NCBI RefSeq assembly: GCF_026230105.1 | Contig: NC_079474.1 | Span: 5,714,187 to 5,778,186 of the forward strand | Reading direction: 5' to 3' | DNA: 64,000 bases | Source: Diorhabda sublineata | Lineage: Eukaryota > Arthropoda > Insecta > Coleoptera > Chrysomelidae | Part shown: piece after piece, positions 11,110-22,341 of the stretch | Layout: every line of letters starts with the position of its first letter | How positions within the stretch are numbered: position 1 is the first letter of the stretch | Position numbers and translations under genes: made by a program | The notes under the pieces: model-generated | Told to the model about the DNA's origin: nothing | The model's database searches: none | What the model saw: the letters and a program-made list of their open reading frames with translations, nothing else

Positions 11110-11780
11110 GCTGCGATACTGGAGAACCCAGTGTTTACAGCTGATCCATTATCCCCATTCGTTTTAAAAAGTCAAGAATGTGGGATGGCTTTAACTGCCA
11201 GAGATCTTCGTCTTCTATTTCTTACACTCTCGTGTATAGTGCTCTGCACGTCGCAATATGTACTATCTCTAACGGCTCTAGGTGTGGCGACGGTGCCCCG
11301 ATACAACTCCTGTTAGTATTCGTAGATTGTCTTACAGGTTGATACATTCACCAGATCTACTCTGGTTATAATTTCCCAGAAGAGTCTTTGCCTGTCTCAG
11401 CCCCTGTAGGTTGTCCCAATAATTGGTTTTGCTCCTATCTACCTTCTTTTCCAGTGCATTTTCCATTATTCTGTAGCTTGTCTGCCCCCGTTTTAGCGAG
11501 CTTATCAGCAATTTCATTTCCTTCGTCCTGGTGTGTTCCGGAATTCATTGAAGGGTATTTTTATTGCCTAGCTCGTTCAATTTTTCTAGACCATCCCAAA
11601 CTAGTTTGGATTTTATGAAATTGGAATTGAGAGGAGCTCTAATTCCTGCTTGACTATCGGACATGATGATGTTCTCCTGTTTGCGATAGTTCCTCTCTAG
11701 ATTGAACTGAACACATTTTTCAATTGCATAGACTTCTGCTTGAAAAATGCTTGGTGCGTAGTATCTAGTGAACAATATTT
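11110..11780 (-). pseudogene. LINE RNase H domain and C-terminal tail
   Basis: From about 11775 downwards the minus strand encodes 'APSIFQAEVYAIEKCVQFNL' and 'IIMSDSQAGIRAPLNSNFIKS', the Glu and DSQA motifs of an RNase H domain, then 'LEKLNELGNKNTLQ' and, after a shift, 'ADKLAK'-like residues. Further down are 'YWDNLQGLRQAKTLLGNY', then a decayed tail with 'HILDFLKRMGI' near 11150. This is the order after the reverse transcriptase in I/Jockey-type LINEs. Stops and frame changes show it is dead; RT and endonuclease are missing. The 93-codon plus-strand frame at 11035-11316 is the antisense of this relic. Confidence 0.7.
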
Positions 11781-13684
11781 ATGAAAACTGTTTCAGTCTG
11801 TTGTTGATATTTCGACTTCTAAAAGATGTTTTTGCTTTGTTTTAATGATTTACAGTTTTTTTATTATACCTCGTATTTATTCATTACAAGTATATATACA
11901 TTCACGTTTATTTATATAAAAAGATGGCAGATTGTAATCAGAATTTTAACTCGATAAAATACCACAGCCACCTGGTAAGCAACTTCGGTCTTGAAGTATA
12001 AAAAGTCGATTTAACAAGGACGGATTCCTGCTGGCTAGTGTATCGAATGATGACTTCAAAAAAGAAAATCTCAGATAGAACTAGAGATAATGAAAAATAA
12101 AACCTGATGCTCATTAATACATCCAGCAAGATGGGGCGCACCGACAACATTTCTTCCAAGTCCATTATATATAAACCAGCTTAAAGAGTCATTCTTTTTC
12201 AAATATTTTTATTTCAAATTCAATTGAAGATATGGTAAAATCTTTATGTATATATATATAATTTGTATTGAACAATGAATATTCAACTATTAATGAAAAA
12301 TTTCTTGAAAATACAACAAGCAAAATTTTGATTTCTACTTTAAAAAGCTCCTGAGATGATCAAATAAATTGACAATTTTGAATGAGTCCAATGTTCAATT
12401 TTTTATCAATTGTCCGTTTGTTTGTTCAAGACATTTTCCTCAAGATCTCCCGTTGTTAATTGATACGGTTGCTTCCATGGCACAACCACTAATTTGTTTG
12501 TAGATTTTATTTTCAAATGTTGTTGTGTGTTAATTAAATAGGATTGGTAAATTCGTCTAGAAGTATGCCTGTATGTTTTTCAATAATTTCATTAATACAC
12601 TCAACAGCAAAACAACCGGACACTTCATATTTTTCTCATTAAAAGATAATTTTCAGCAATGTAATTGTTTTTGTTGGTATTTTATTTATTACAGAGATTG
12701 TAGGCTCTAAGTCCATCGAACTAATCTCTTCAGGACTAGTAAACAATAAATAAATAAACAATAAATAAAGCTCATATTTGATTTATTTGTCTTGAAATTG
12801 ATTTACCTGTCGGACTTATTCTAAACTGTAATAAGTTTTTCGCACATTTGATTTGATCAATTGCTCGCACTTCTACTCCAAAATACCAACTTCTCTTTGA
12901 CCCTTCCACTTTCTCTGCTTTCTTCTCCACCTTGGACCAAAAATATTCCCATAGCAGATACCTCACTTACCATTTACAATAAACATGAATCTCCTAGCGT
13001 CCTTGTAGAGAAAGCATAATTCTGCATAAAAAATCTTTCGACCTGATTCTCTATGTGGATGCCTCCAAAGCTGATTCCGTTGTATATTCGTCAGGAATTC
13101 AGATATTTTTCATTTTTTCTTTGCAATCCTATGTGTTTTTGACACATTATTCGTTTCGGTATCAAATTTATTTTTCAAGTAACTAGATAATGAGGTGGAA
13201 GGAGTATGAATAATACATGGTCGAAGGGGTAGGTCAGGTTTGTAACGTTTTGGTAGACCATATATTTATTTTAAGGGGTATTAAGGAGATTATTCTATTG
13301 TTCCAGATATTAATCGCTTAATTTGTTTTTAAATTATCTTATAATTCATTGATTTCTTCATTTTATTATTATAATCTTCTAATTTAATAACTTTTATAAT
13401 TTTTGTTTTGTTTGATGATTTCTTTGGTTTTAGTTTTATTCTGAGATTTAATATGCTCTGTTATTTTTGATTTTCTAATTTATTTTAGAAGTTAGCGACA
13501 ATATTACAAGTGTCAGTAACTTATTTTATTTTTAATTACGTTATACTGAGGGTTGGTGTCATATTCAATATTGGATGAGATATTTGTCAAAGGTAATTCT
13601 TTGTCATTAGAAATATTTTGTGCAAAACTTGGACCTAAAGATAAAACTTGTTTGTACTGAACACAATGTTTACACCACCACTCA
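11781..13684. other. no recognisable gene
   Basis: Mostly AT-rich, with a low-complexity (aataaat)-type stretch at 12745-12772. Short open frames at 11938-12165 and 12772-12966 (minus) have no recognised motif and I do not call them genes. Confidence 0.45.
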
Positions 13685-13689
13685 CAATT

Positions 13690-13885
13690 AAAGTTCTTCC
13701 AATATCAATTGCAGATTATAAAAACTTGCCGATAATTTTGTTTAATCTACCATAAGAGTAGATACCTCATTTTATAAATATTTTTGAAAATATGTATATC
13801 TTGTGCGAGAAAGTATTCGTTAAAAGGCAATAGACGAGTAAAATGTACCTGCCTATAAGGGAGTTTGGTTTAAACAGGGTACCAT
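13690..13885 (+). repeat. outer inverted repeat, left arm
   Basis: Pairs with 16486-16606. Contains an internal hairpin, 'aatagacgagt' (from about 13829) against 'actcgtctatt' (to about 13923), that lies partly beyond the arm. Confidence 0.65.
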
Positions 13886-14394
13886 ACGTAAGCTGAGCCC
13901 TTTTAGTATCTCACTCGTCTATTAGAACTTCGGTAGTCTTTTATTCAGTTTTTAGTGTTAATTCAGCAATTCTTATTATGATTGCACTATGAGATTTAAA
14001 TATTTAAAATAACTTGCTGTGTTTGTATATCTAAATCTTAATTATTTAATTCATACCTGTCTTTATTCTTACTACACTGTGCAATTTCGTTGTCCTCATT
14101 TGCCCATGGTCCGAATAACTCCATATTTCTATTTATTTAAAGAAATTTATGAATGAAATAAATCTCACCAAGCCACGCCACTACTTATCTCAGACGGTCT
14201 CTGGCAAAAATATAAATGTGTACATACTCCTTCCGACAGTTTCAGCCTATAGAAATGTATTTATGTTTACGATTCGATGTTTTAATTGGTAAACAGTCAA
14301 GATGATGAGTCCTCGTGGACTGACGGTTTGTTACATGTTGACCGAAATTTATAAGGGGAGTGAACATAATTTTTCATTTCTTAATTTGGTATGA

Positions 14395-14475
14395 GTGTCG
14401 TGCGTATTTATTAAATATTGATTGTTTCACGCATAACTGTCTTCTGCAATTGATATTGGAAGAACTATATAATGT
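14395..14475 (-). repeat. inner inverted repeat, left arm
   Basis: Inverted copy of 15113-15187, with the shared 'ttcttccaatatcaattg' motif (complemented here) at 14450-14468. Confidence 0.65.
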
Positions 14476-15112
14476 CTGACGCGCGTTTCAAAGACTGAAG
14501 GTAAACTGTTGTGTTGGTGTAGTAGTAGTGTAAACAGTGTGTTCAGTATGAATATCAACAACGGTTCCAGAAAACTTAATTTTTCTTTGCATTTTTTAAA
14601 TAGTGTTTCAGTTCTCTCTCAGCTTTTTTTGATGTTTTTTTTTAAATGTTGTTAATTAGGAATTAGTTTACCTATTTTTTATGTCTTTCAACTCATTTTC
14701 CGATTTTTAATAGTTGTAAATTCGGTGATAGAGAGATTTATATTTTAAAAAATAAACCTACAAAAAACGTGATTTCGATATTCATTTATATTTCACTTGT
14801 AAATACCGTTTGCTTCGATATTCATATATATTTTTTATTCACTGAGATTATTTTACATTCAATCGTTTGTTTTGATGTGCTTGTCAGCCGTAAAACCAAC
14901 TAATCAAATTTTAACCACTATTATCAAATCAAAGCTCTAATCTGGATAACACGTTTGAATTTTTCCACTATTAAACCACAACGATTCTCATTATTTAACG
15001 TTTTCTAAACCAAAGAATGATATTCTTGACATCTGATCTACAATCATCTGATGTACAATAGTGAAACAAACAACAACTGAATTTAATTTAATTCAAAATA
15101 AGAGAAATGATT

Positions 15113-15187
15113 TATAGTTCTTGCAATATCAATTGTAAAAGACAGTTATGCGTGAAACAATCGATATTTCATAAATACGCACGCACG
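15113..15187 (+). repeat. inner inverted repeat, right arm
   Basis: Pairs with 14395-14475; differs at a few positions (for example 'ttcttgcaatatcaattg'). Confidence 0.65.
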
Positions 15188-16485
15188 GCACTTATACCGA
15201 GAAATGAAGTTTAATATTTCGACATCGACCCGTTTCACTTTGTTCCGGGACACGGGACAAGTTAGGGAAATACGGGACTGTCTCTTGGAATCCGAGACGT
15301 CTGGCAACCCTGTTGTGGTTTGTCCTATTGTTTATTACTCTCTTGTGCAAAAAATAGACTATAAAATCTTCATACATCTTATTAATAAATATTACAAACA
15401 GACCATACTATGAAAACACACAATTTTACAATTGATGCAACTAGTTAACTAACGCTGTTTACTCTTCATATTACAAAATATAATTTGAACGAACATTACA
15501 GGACATTGACTACGAGAAAATTGGTACATAATGTACTGAATAGGATCATCATAATATATTTATTTATTCAAAGCAATATCTGCTTTAAAAAATCTTCAAA
15601 TAAGAGCAAAAAAACAACCTCAAACTTGACAAATGTTACTCGTTTAAATAAAACCGATTAAAAAGTTTTACAATAGCACGATTTACTTCAAAGTCAATGT
15701 CTACAATTCGTGATTCGTTTTATTTTTGAAGAAACATTGCGTAATGTCAATTTTTTACACATCAGAATGAATTGATGGAAAATGTTATGCAGTCCTATTG
15801 AATCATAGATGATGTTAACATATTTAGGAAGAAACAACTTTCGCTGTGTAGTATCCGAAATGCGAAATCATAACGACTATTTATTTATTTACGATATTCA
15901 TAACATGGGTATTATGTAATAATTATGTTGAACCATAACAAAATGATTACGTAAAAATTAATCAATGGTGAAATTGCTTTTAAAATATGAACTTTGTTAT
16001 CTATTTATGAAAACTAAATAGTCTTTGTTACAAGTAGTTATTATTAACCTTTTTGTTTTAAAAAAAGATTAGTAACTGACATTATGATTGTTTTTATGAT
16101 AAATTGCTATAAGATAATGAAAAATTATTATTGGCAGAACTTTTAAAAACATATATTGGGCTTTCTTGAACAAAAACGATTGATATTCTCATTTATATAA
16201 TTTTTACAATCAGGTAAACTTAACAGTTTTTGTATGCTGACACCTGGATTTAGTAAACTTTTTTATACTATACCAAGCTTTCGAACGACTTAGCATCCAA
16301 GGTTGTAAGTTGTAAACAAATATTGCGAATTGCAGAAAATTGTTTTTCGTAATTCTGACTACCATGATTATTTATATACTTTGGAGTTGAAATTTTTTGT
16401 TTTATTTGCAAATAATTTATTTTCCTTTAAGGTTTTTGTTTTTAAATTTCGTTTTCCAGAAAAAAAAACGATTGGAGTGCCGAAA

Positions 16486-16608
16486 GGTCTGGTACCATGT
16501 TTAAACCAGACGCCGAATATTAGATGAGGTATTTATGCTTATGGTAAATCAAACAAAAAAATTATCGGCAAGGATTTTTATAATCTGCAATTGGTATTGG
16601 AAGAACTA
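16486..16608 (-). repeat. outer inverted repeat, right arm
   Basis: Pairs with 13690-13885, high identity over the outermost 75 bases. Confidence 0.65.
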
Positions 16609-17720
16609 TACCACTCGGTCGATATATTATTTAAATATGTCGTGAACTTATCTATCCAATAAAGCACGTCCCATTTATTTTTCGTTTAATACTACTATAA
16701 CAAAGAAAACAACAAATCAATTGGTACCTCTCGAACTACAATAAAAAGGAATCAAAAATTCTACAAAATGAATAAACTACTTGTTTTTATTCAGTTAATT
16801 CAATAAATTATCAAATACAGTTAACCTTGTAATGAAATATCAAAGTAATGTTAAGTACATGATCGTCTTTTTATCCGTTCTTGTACTAGATACTATGTAT
16901 CGCTTTATCCATCTGTGCTGAAGAGAGTTTAATAACTTCAGTTGCTGCTCTATTAACTTCAACCAATCGTGATTTTAGTTAGAGCGAGAACGCGAAAAAA
17001 CAGATAAATAATTGATAATTTTACTTCAGGTCAATTTGATTTCACCTTAAGGCAAGTTGAAAACCAGCAAACACATAAAAAGAAAAGTAACGTTTCTAAC
17101 TGTTGATTTGATTTATTAGATTTGTTTCTATCGTAATAATATAACGTTTTATGTATGTATAACATGTATATATGTATATTAAAAATTGAAATTGAAATTG
17201 CACCGATGAGATGAATGCTTTACCGATGATAGGATATTCTTAAATTAAAACTTAAGAGTAGATTAATAATAAATGGAAACGGTTAAATTACAGATTATGT
17301 TAGCTTGAAAGTTTCATGCTACATAAACCAATGATTTCATCAATTGTAATGAAAATATAAGTACAAATAAAAATGTTTTCAAGAAACCACGTTTTATTGA
17401 AATACAATAAAATCATTTTTTCGGCAACCGCTTTGTTCTAAAACAAAGCATTCAAATAGTTCGAGTGGTGCTTGTCGTATGAAGATTCCTGTGGATGTTG
17501 ATCTTGAACTTCTGTAGGTACTGTTCGAGAAAGACGTTCCTTGGTAACCATTCCACAGACTCGATAAATTGACGTTCTTGGTTAGTTTAGGTTAGATTGG
17601 CGTCTGTAGGCTACCTCGGTGTTCAAGAGTCATGTCTGTTTGTCGAGTAAGTTTTGCAAAAACTACTCAAGGCAGAGGTTATGTTCCCCCGGTTGATATA
17701 TGTTAACAGACACAGATTTA
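16609..17720. other. no recognisable gene
   Basis: AT-rich spacer; 17590-17700 is a little richer in G+C but has no family-like coding. Confidence 0.5.
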
Positions 17721-17724
17721 TCCA

Positions 17725-18010
17725 ATAAGGTTTTTCCAGTTTTTAGGAATGTCGGTGGAAACGTTTGATTACATTCTGGGAAAAATCAAGTCTCGACTTC
17801 AAAAGAAAACAACTAATTTTAAAAAGCCTATTTATTAAAACTTGCATCGCGCGACGTTGGGCGGTGGTCTTTTGAAATATGAACACAATCATTTGAAGTC
17901 TATAGCCAGAAAGATTTTTTAACACAGCTGGAGCGGCATCGCTCGACGCTCGCCGCTTGAGTGTTGCCAATGTGAACGCACACTCATGCTCGCGTTCATT
18001 ATGTGCACCG
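17725..18010 (+). pseudogene. PIF/Harbinger transposase scrap and possible element end
   Basis: A plus-strand frame reads 'FLGMSVETFDYILGKIKSRL' and 'QKKTTNFKKPI', which is the conserved 'FRMS...FD.LL..I...I.K..TN.R..I' region of PIF/Harbinger (HARBI1-like) nucleases. Coding similarity stops at about 17835. The following GC-rich tract (17840-17995, with 'gttgccaatgtgaacgcac') looks like the terminal sequence of such elements. All catalytic residues are missing. Confidence rests on about 30 residues only. Confidence 0.5.
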
Positions 18011-19510
18011 CTTTACTAATTTGATGTTTTAATAACTGAATTTTTTATTCTTAAAAATTTGAATGATTTTTGGTTGCGATTATTGCAAAAAATAATGGTA
18101 AGCAGCAGTGAAAGCGAGGTTGAAAACGTGCCTGACGAAATTACAAGCCAAAAAATCAAATTTATGATACGAATGTATTTATAGTTTATTCACGAAATGG
18201 ATGGATCTGAAGGAATGCTGAAAAATATTATCTTGAGTAAAAATGTTGTAAACATAGCCACGTTTCCGAGGGTTATCGTATTTCTTACAAGAAGAACGTT
18301 TGATAGAAAACTATCAGAAGTCTTCAGCAGAAAACAAACAAATTCGCGAATTCAACAAAAAAACCTACCTAATGTTAAATTTAATTTAATAAAAAATCAC
18401 AATTGAAAGAAAAAAGTTTAGTTATCGCATTAGAAAGTGTAGGTTTCATGCTAAACAGCTAATCTTTCGCGCTTCCGTACTTTTTCTGTAGCAGCGCTAG
18501 TCTCTTTAATAAATAGCCACTGCCTTTTCTCAATTTTCAGGATTCACATAATTCACAGCGTCCAAAAACAACTATTTACCATAACTCATATTATTTTTTC
18601 TTGAAATTTCTTCTTTTTTTGTACATACACCAGTTCAATCGGGTTTAGTTCGCAATGATATAACTACCGTAATTACACAATTTTTAATTGTTCTTTACGA
18701 AGGACAAAGAATACCATTTCTCACAGAACCCGGATGGAACTTAATATTCTTTGTTTGTTAGTTGTCAATTTTTCTATAAGTGATACATTTCATTATCGAT
18801 TATAATTATACAGTTCGAACCATTGTTTAATAATATAAATAAATAGGAATATTCGATACAGATTTTAGTATGGAATTGAATCCACACCACTATTGAAGAC
18901 ATCTAGAGCTTGTGACGAGTCTATTTCTTTGTATACGGAAATATTTTTGCTTTTTTTGGTAGACCCGTAGACCGGTTACCAACGTATGTTGAAAACATAT
19001 TTATGATTTAAGCAGTTTTTTTAATCTTCGCAACTTTTCTTTCTGAAGGCAATTGGAGGATCAATCGCTGAAGCAAAAGATCAATCTTAAATGTTAGTGA
19101 TACTAACTATCACAAATTATTTCTAGATTTTTCTTGAAACTATTTTATTTATGCCGACAGCCTTCTTGAGTCCCTGATTCTTATCAGATAATTTAAAATT
19201 GATAAGATTGCAATATCCAAGAAACTAAGTATCAATAACTAACTTATCCACTTAAGATTTATAACTTCAATTACCCCGTTGCTGATAAGATGTAGTTATT
19301 AATAGCTATGATAGTTCATATGTTTTAGAACTGATTTCATATTAAGATAAAGAGTTATTTAAAATAATGGATATATGCAATTAAAAGCTGATAATATAGT
19401 AGTTTGAATACCTATGTGATAAAAGAAAATTCAATATATCATTATGCGGTTTCTTAATTATGCACACATACACAAGCAGTTGGTATTATCCAGAGTACAA
19501 TGAAAAATAT
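18011..19510. other. no recognisable gene
   Basis: A short acidic peptide frame (about 18093-18182) and a 69-codon frame (18197-18406) follow the Harbinger scrap; they could be decayed parts of the same element but carry no motif I can name. The remainder is AT-rich without signal. Confidence 0.4.
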
Positions 19511-19514
19511 CAAG

Positions 19515-19850
19515 CAAGGTAAAAATAATGAAAAGAGTGAATTTCTTCATTCCATACCAAACGCAATAAGCGAACGCGTTACGAGAAGAATTGTTCAAAA
19601 TCGGTATGTTCAAGAAAAACTGCGCGAATTCTTAGAAAGATAAAAAAGACTTTGGGTTCGGTGGTGATAAAAAGAGTTTGCGTAAAATCATACCTTATAT
19701 AGGTATTCAATGGCGCAAAATGAAAACAAACAACAAACTACTGATAGAGCGACATATTAGAGCAATATTGATGATGTTCTACGAGGACTAAAACAATGCC
19801 TTGAGAAGGGTCGATCCATTTCTATTAAATACATTTTTCAGGCATTTCTG
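19515..19850 (+). pseudogene. Tc1/mariner-superfamily transposase fragment
   Basis: Three overlapping frames give 'IPNAISERVTRRIVQN' (HTH), 'FGFGGDKKSLRKIIPYIGI' plus 'QWRKMKTNNKLLIERHIRA', and 'DDVLRGLKQCLEKGRSIS'. Together they correspond to the stretch just before the first catalytic Asp in an arthropod group of Tc1-like transposases whose members read '...G(F/I).W.K..NNRK.L.ER..I...R..FL'. The DDE domain itself is absent, and two frame shifts break the remainder. Confidence 0.55.
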
Positions 19851-20345
19851 TCAATTGTTTATCTTTGGAGGTAGATTTTCTATTTTTATTATTTGCTAGT
19901 TGTTTCATTTTGTCTTTAACTGTGTTTATTTTCAAATATTTCTCTTATCCTCATTTATAAAAAACGTTATTCTACGCAGCGGCTCATTTTTCCACGCTTT
20001 TGATTTGAAAAAAGTGTCGTAACGTGTCATTTTTTATCGCAATCAAAATAGTGGACTGTGAACGATTTCTTTCTCATGTCAATTCGTTTCTCCGATAAAC
20101 TGTCACACTTTTATTTCTTGATAATCGTTAAAGAAAATCCGTTTTGTGTCTAATTAAAAGGAGTATAGTATTATTATAAGTGATAAAGAGTAATAGTGAA
20201 GAAAGTTTTAACTGCACACCAGTATGAGACATCTCAAAATATACAGTAGACTCTCGTATATTAGAAAAAAAAAAAAAAGAAAAATCGTTGGATTTTGAAT
20301 TACTTTTCCGTAACGATATGAGTATGAAACATGTGTTTATTAATA
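19851..20345. other. no recognisable gene
   Basis: AT-rich flank of the intact element; an A tract lies at 20267-20278. Confidence 0.5.
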
Positions 20346-20347
20346 TA

Positions 20348-20741
20348 CAGTGCTTTTCAGATAAAAGTATCCACCTTTAATAACTTTTGTAATACTGGTA
20401 TTTAGAAAAAATCCAAAAACACGTCAATTTATGTTGGAAGGGGCAAGCATTATGGCTTATTTAAACTTACTGGAAAAGCCACCCCCTCACCCCTAGCAGC
20501 ATCCCCTTTATTTTTTTAAATTACTTTTCATATTTTTTATGTAAAATTTGGATACTCCTCTTTGAGTTGATTTCAAAAATGTATAATACTTGTAGGTTAA
20601 AGTGGTTAGTTTATGATACAAACAATTTTTCTTTTAAGAGCACAAATTTTACTTATTATTTACTTTCACCTTATTTGCCTGTACTAAAATGGGTTGTACA
20701 ACAGTTCAAACTCTTTAATCATTTTAACTGTGCTATTTATT
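20348..20741 (+). repeat. left terminal inverted repeat (about 394 bp)
   Basis: Complement of 21950-22339, identical for the first 79 bases; carries a 4-bp insertion (ttac) relative to the right copy near 20468. Confidence 0.93.
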
Positions 20742-20863
20742 CTACTTAAAAAATCCAAACAACGAAAAACTCTACTTTTTATTAAAGTTTGACACTGTCA
20801 ACTAGAATTTGTAGTCACTATTGATAGTGTAATTTGATACATTATTTATTTTGTTTCTCTGAA

Positions 20864-21943
20864 ATGGTTTACTCTTTGCAAGAAAGAATTGAAATTGTAG
20901 GTTTATACTACCAAAATAATAATTGTGCAAGAGCTGCTGCTAGAATATTTAACGAATTACATGACGGAAGACATGCAACTCATAAGTATGTAATTCAACT
21001 GAAGGAGAAATTTACCACAACAGGGTCTGTTTGCAAAAAAGTGCATAAGCGAGAGGGACTCGTAAATAACGAAGCAATCCAAGTGGCAATTTTAGGGCAA
21101 GTCAGCTTAGAGGCTCAACAACCCCAATTGTTGTCAACAATAAGTAGAGCGATCGGTGTTTCATCTTCTACAGTTTTCCGAGTTCTACATAAATTCAAGT
21201 ACCACCCATACAAAGTTAAGTTGGTGCACGAGTTGAATGAAGATGATTTTGATCGTCGTCTAGAGTTTTGCGAATCAATGACGCAAATTATCAATAACAA
21301 TCCACAATTGTTAAACAATATTTGCTTTTCTGATGAATGCTCATGGTCATTAAATGGCTTAGTAAGTAGGCATAATTGTAGATATTGGGCTGAAAGTGAT
21401 CCACATATTATGCGTGAATTCCATACACAACATCCCCAAAAGTTAAACGTTTGGTGTGGTATCCTAAGTGACCATATTGTCGGACCTTTCTTCATCAACG
21501 GAAATTTAAATGGTGAATCATATCTTGAGTTACTCAGGGAAGGGGTTGACCCACGTATTACAACAATAATAGAAAATGATGATAACCTTTCCGAAGATTT
21601 ACTGGTATTTCAACAAGACGGAGCTCCCCCACACTATGCTATGCCTGTCCGACAATTTTTAAACGAAACATTCCCCGCTCGTTGGATAGGTAGAAGGGGG
21701 CAGATGATGGAGTGGCCACCTAGGTCACCGGATTTAACACCCCTAGACTTCTTTTTATGGGGGTATTTAAAAACAAAAGTATATGCTACCCAACCAGAAT
21801 CTCTGGATGATTTACGAGAGAGGATAGAAAATGAATGTCGACAATTATATCCAGCCGTATTAAGCAATGTCAGAGAGGCATTTCAAAATAGATTATACCA
21901 TTGTATGGAAGTGAATGGTACTCATTTTGAACACTTATTGTAA
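20864..21943 (+). CDS. mariner-type transposase with DUF4817 HTH (359 aa)
   Basis: The enzyme should bind the element's TIRs and cut and paste it in the nucleus. I chose ATG 20864 ('MVYSLQERIEIVGLYY'); an upstream TTG-initiated extension (20834) adds residues unlike the family. Residues 1-55 form the DUF4817-type HTH ('NNCARAAARIFNE', 'KEKFTTTGSV'); residues about 85-120 give a second HTH ('ISRAIGVSSSTVFRVLHKF', 'YHPYK'). The DDE domain follows: D157 in 'CFSDECSW', D252 in 'VFQQDGAPPHYA', and D295 in 'PPRSPDLTPLDFFLWGYLK'. With D295 as the third acid (the position used in mariner Mos1) 42 residues separate the last two Asp. No stop or frameshift, and length is normal (about 350). The stop is 6 bases before the right TIR; 122 bases separate the left TIR from the ATG. 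No introns are apparent. The family is known from insects under names such as Tc3-like transposase; the exact subgroup is uncertain. Confidence 0.93.
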   Translation: MVYSLQERIEIVGLYYQNNNCARAAARIFNELHDGRHATHKYVIQLKEKFTTTGSVCKKVHKREGLVNNEAIQVAILGQVSLEAQQPQLLSTISRAIGVSSSTVFRVLHKFKYHPYKVKLVHELNEDDFDRRLEFCESMTQIINNNPQLLNNICFSDECSWSLNGLVSRHNCRYWAESDPHIMREFHTQHPQKLNVWCGILSDHIVGPFFINGNLNGESYLELLREGVDPRITTIIENDDNLSEDLLVFQQDGAPPHYAMPVRQFLNETFPARWIGRRGQMMEWPPRSPDLTPLDFFLWGYLKTKVYATQPESLDDLRERIENECRQLYPAVLSNVREAFQNRLYHCMEVNGTHFEHLL

Positions 21944-21949
21944 CTTCAT

Positions 21950-22339
21950 AATAAATAGCACAGTTAAAAAGATTAAAGAGTTTGAACTGTTGTACAACCC
22001 ATTTTAGTACAGGCAAATAAGGTGAAAGTAAATAATAAGTAAAATTTGTGCTCTTAAAAGAAAAATTGTTTATCTCATAAACTAACCACTTTAACCTACA
22101 AGTATTATACATTTTTGAAATCAGCTCAAAGAGGAGTATCCAAATTTTACATAAAAAATATGACAAGTAATTTAAAAAAATAAAGGGGATGCTACTAGGG
22201 GTGAGGGGGTGGCTTTTCCAGTTTAAATAAGCCATAATGCTTGCCCCTTCCAACATAAATTGACGTGTTTTTGGATTTTTTCTAAATACCAGTATTACAA
22301 AAGTTATTAAAGGTGGATACTTTTATCTGAAAAGCACTG
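21950..22339 (-). repeat. right terminal inverted repeat (about 390 bp)
   Basis: Inverted copy of 20348-20741; begins six bases after the transposase stop codon. Confidence 0.93.
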
Positions 22340-22341
22340 TA

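Larger units (their letters stand above)
13690..16608. mobile_element. nested inverted-repeat structure (foldback or MITE cluster)
   Basis: The outer arms are 13690-13885 and 16486-16606: both carry 'gttcttccaata(t/c)caattg', 'agattataaaaa', 'cttgccgataatttt', 'accataag', 'atacctcat' and 'ggtttaaaca(g/t)ggtacca' in inverted order. The left arm has about 75 extra bases. Inside lies a second pair, 14395-14475 and 15113-15187, sharing 'gtttcacgcataactgtctt' and the same 'ttcttccaatatcaattg' motif. No transposase is seen inside. Two adjacent elements with the same ends (13690-14475 and 15113-16608), or one within another, would both explain it. Confidence 0.6.
20348..22339 (+). mobile_element. 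intact long-TIR mariner-type transposon
   Basis: A complete element of 1,992 bp. Both ends begin 'cagtgcttttcagataaaag', and each is flanked by TA (20346-20347 and 22340-22341), the target duplication of the IS630/Tc1/mariner superfamily. The terminal inverted repeats are about 394 bp (left) and 390 bp (right); by eye they differ at about six bases and one 4-bp indel, so the insertion is recent. One uninterrupted transposase gene fills the centre. Mariners usually have TIRs near 30 bp, so these are unusually long. It is the only element in the window that looks capable of moving. Confidence 0.93.

Noticed and set aside
11035..11316. 93-codon open frame with a hydrophobic C-terminal half
   Set aside because: It is the antisense of the decayed LINE tail; the apparent membrane segment is incidental.
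17700..18410. A complete two-gene PIF/Harbinger element
   Set aside because: Only about 30 residues of nuclease similarity; no MADF/Myb-like second gene or inverted ends could be shown.
20834..20863. Upstream TTG start for the intact transposase
   Set aside because: Eukaryotic initiation favours the ATG at 20864, which yields the family's usual N-terminus.
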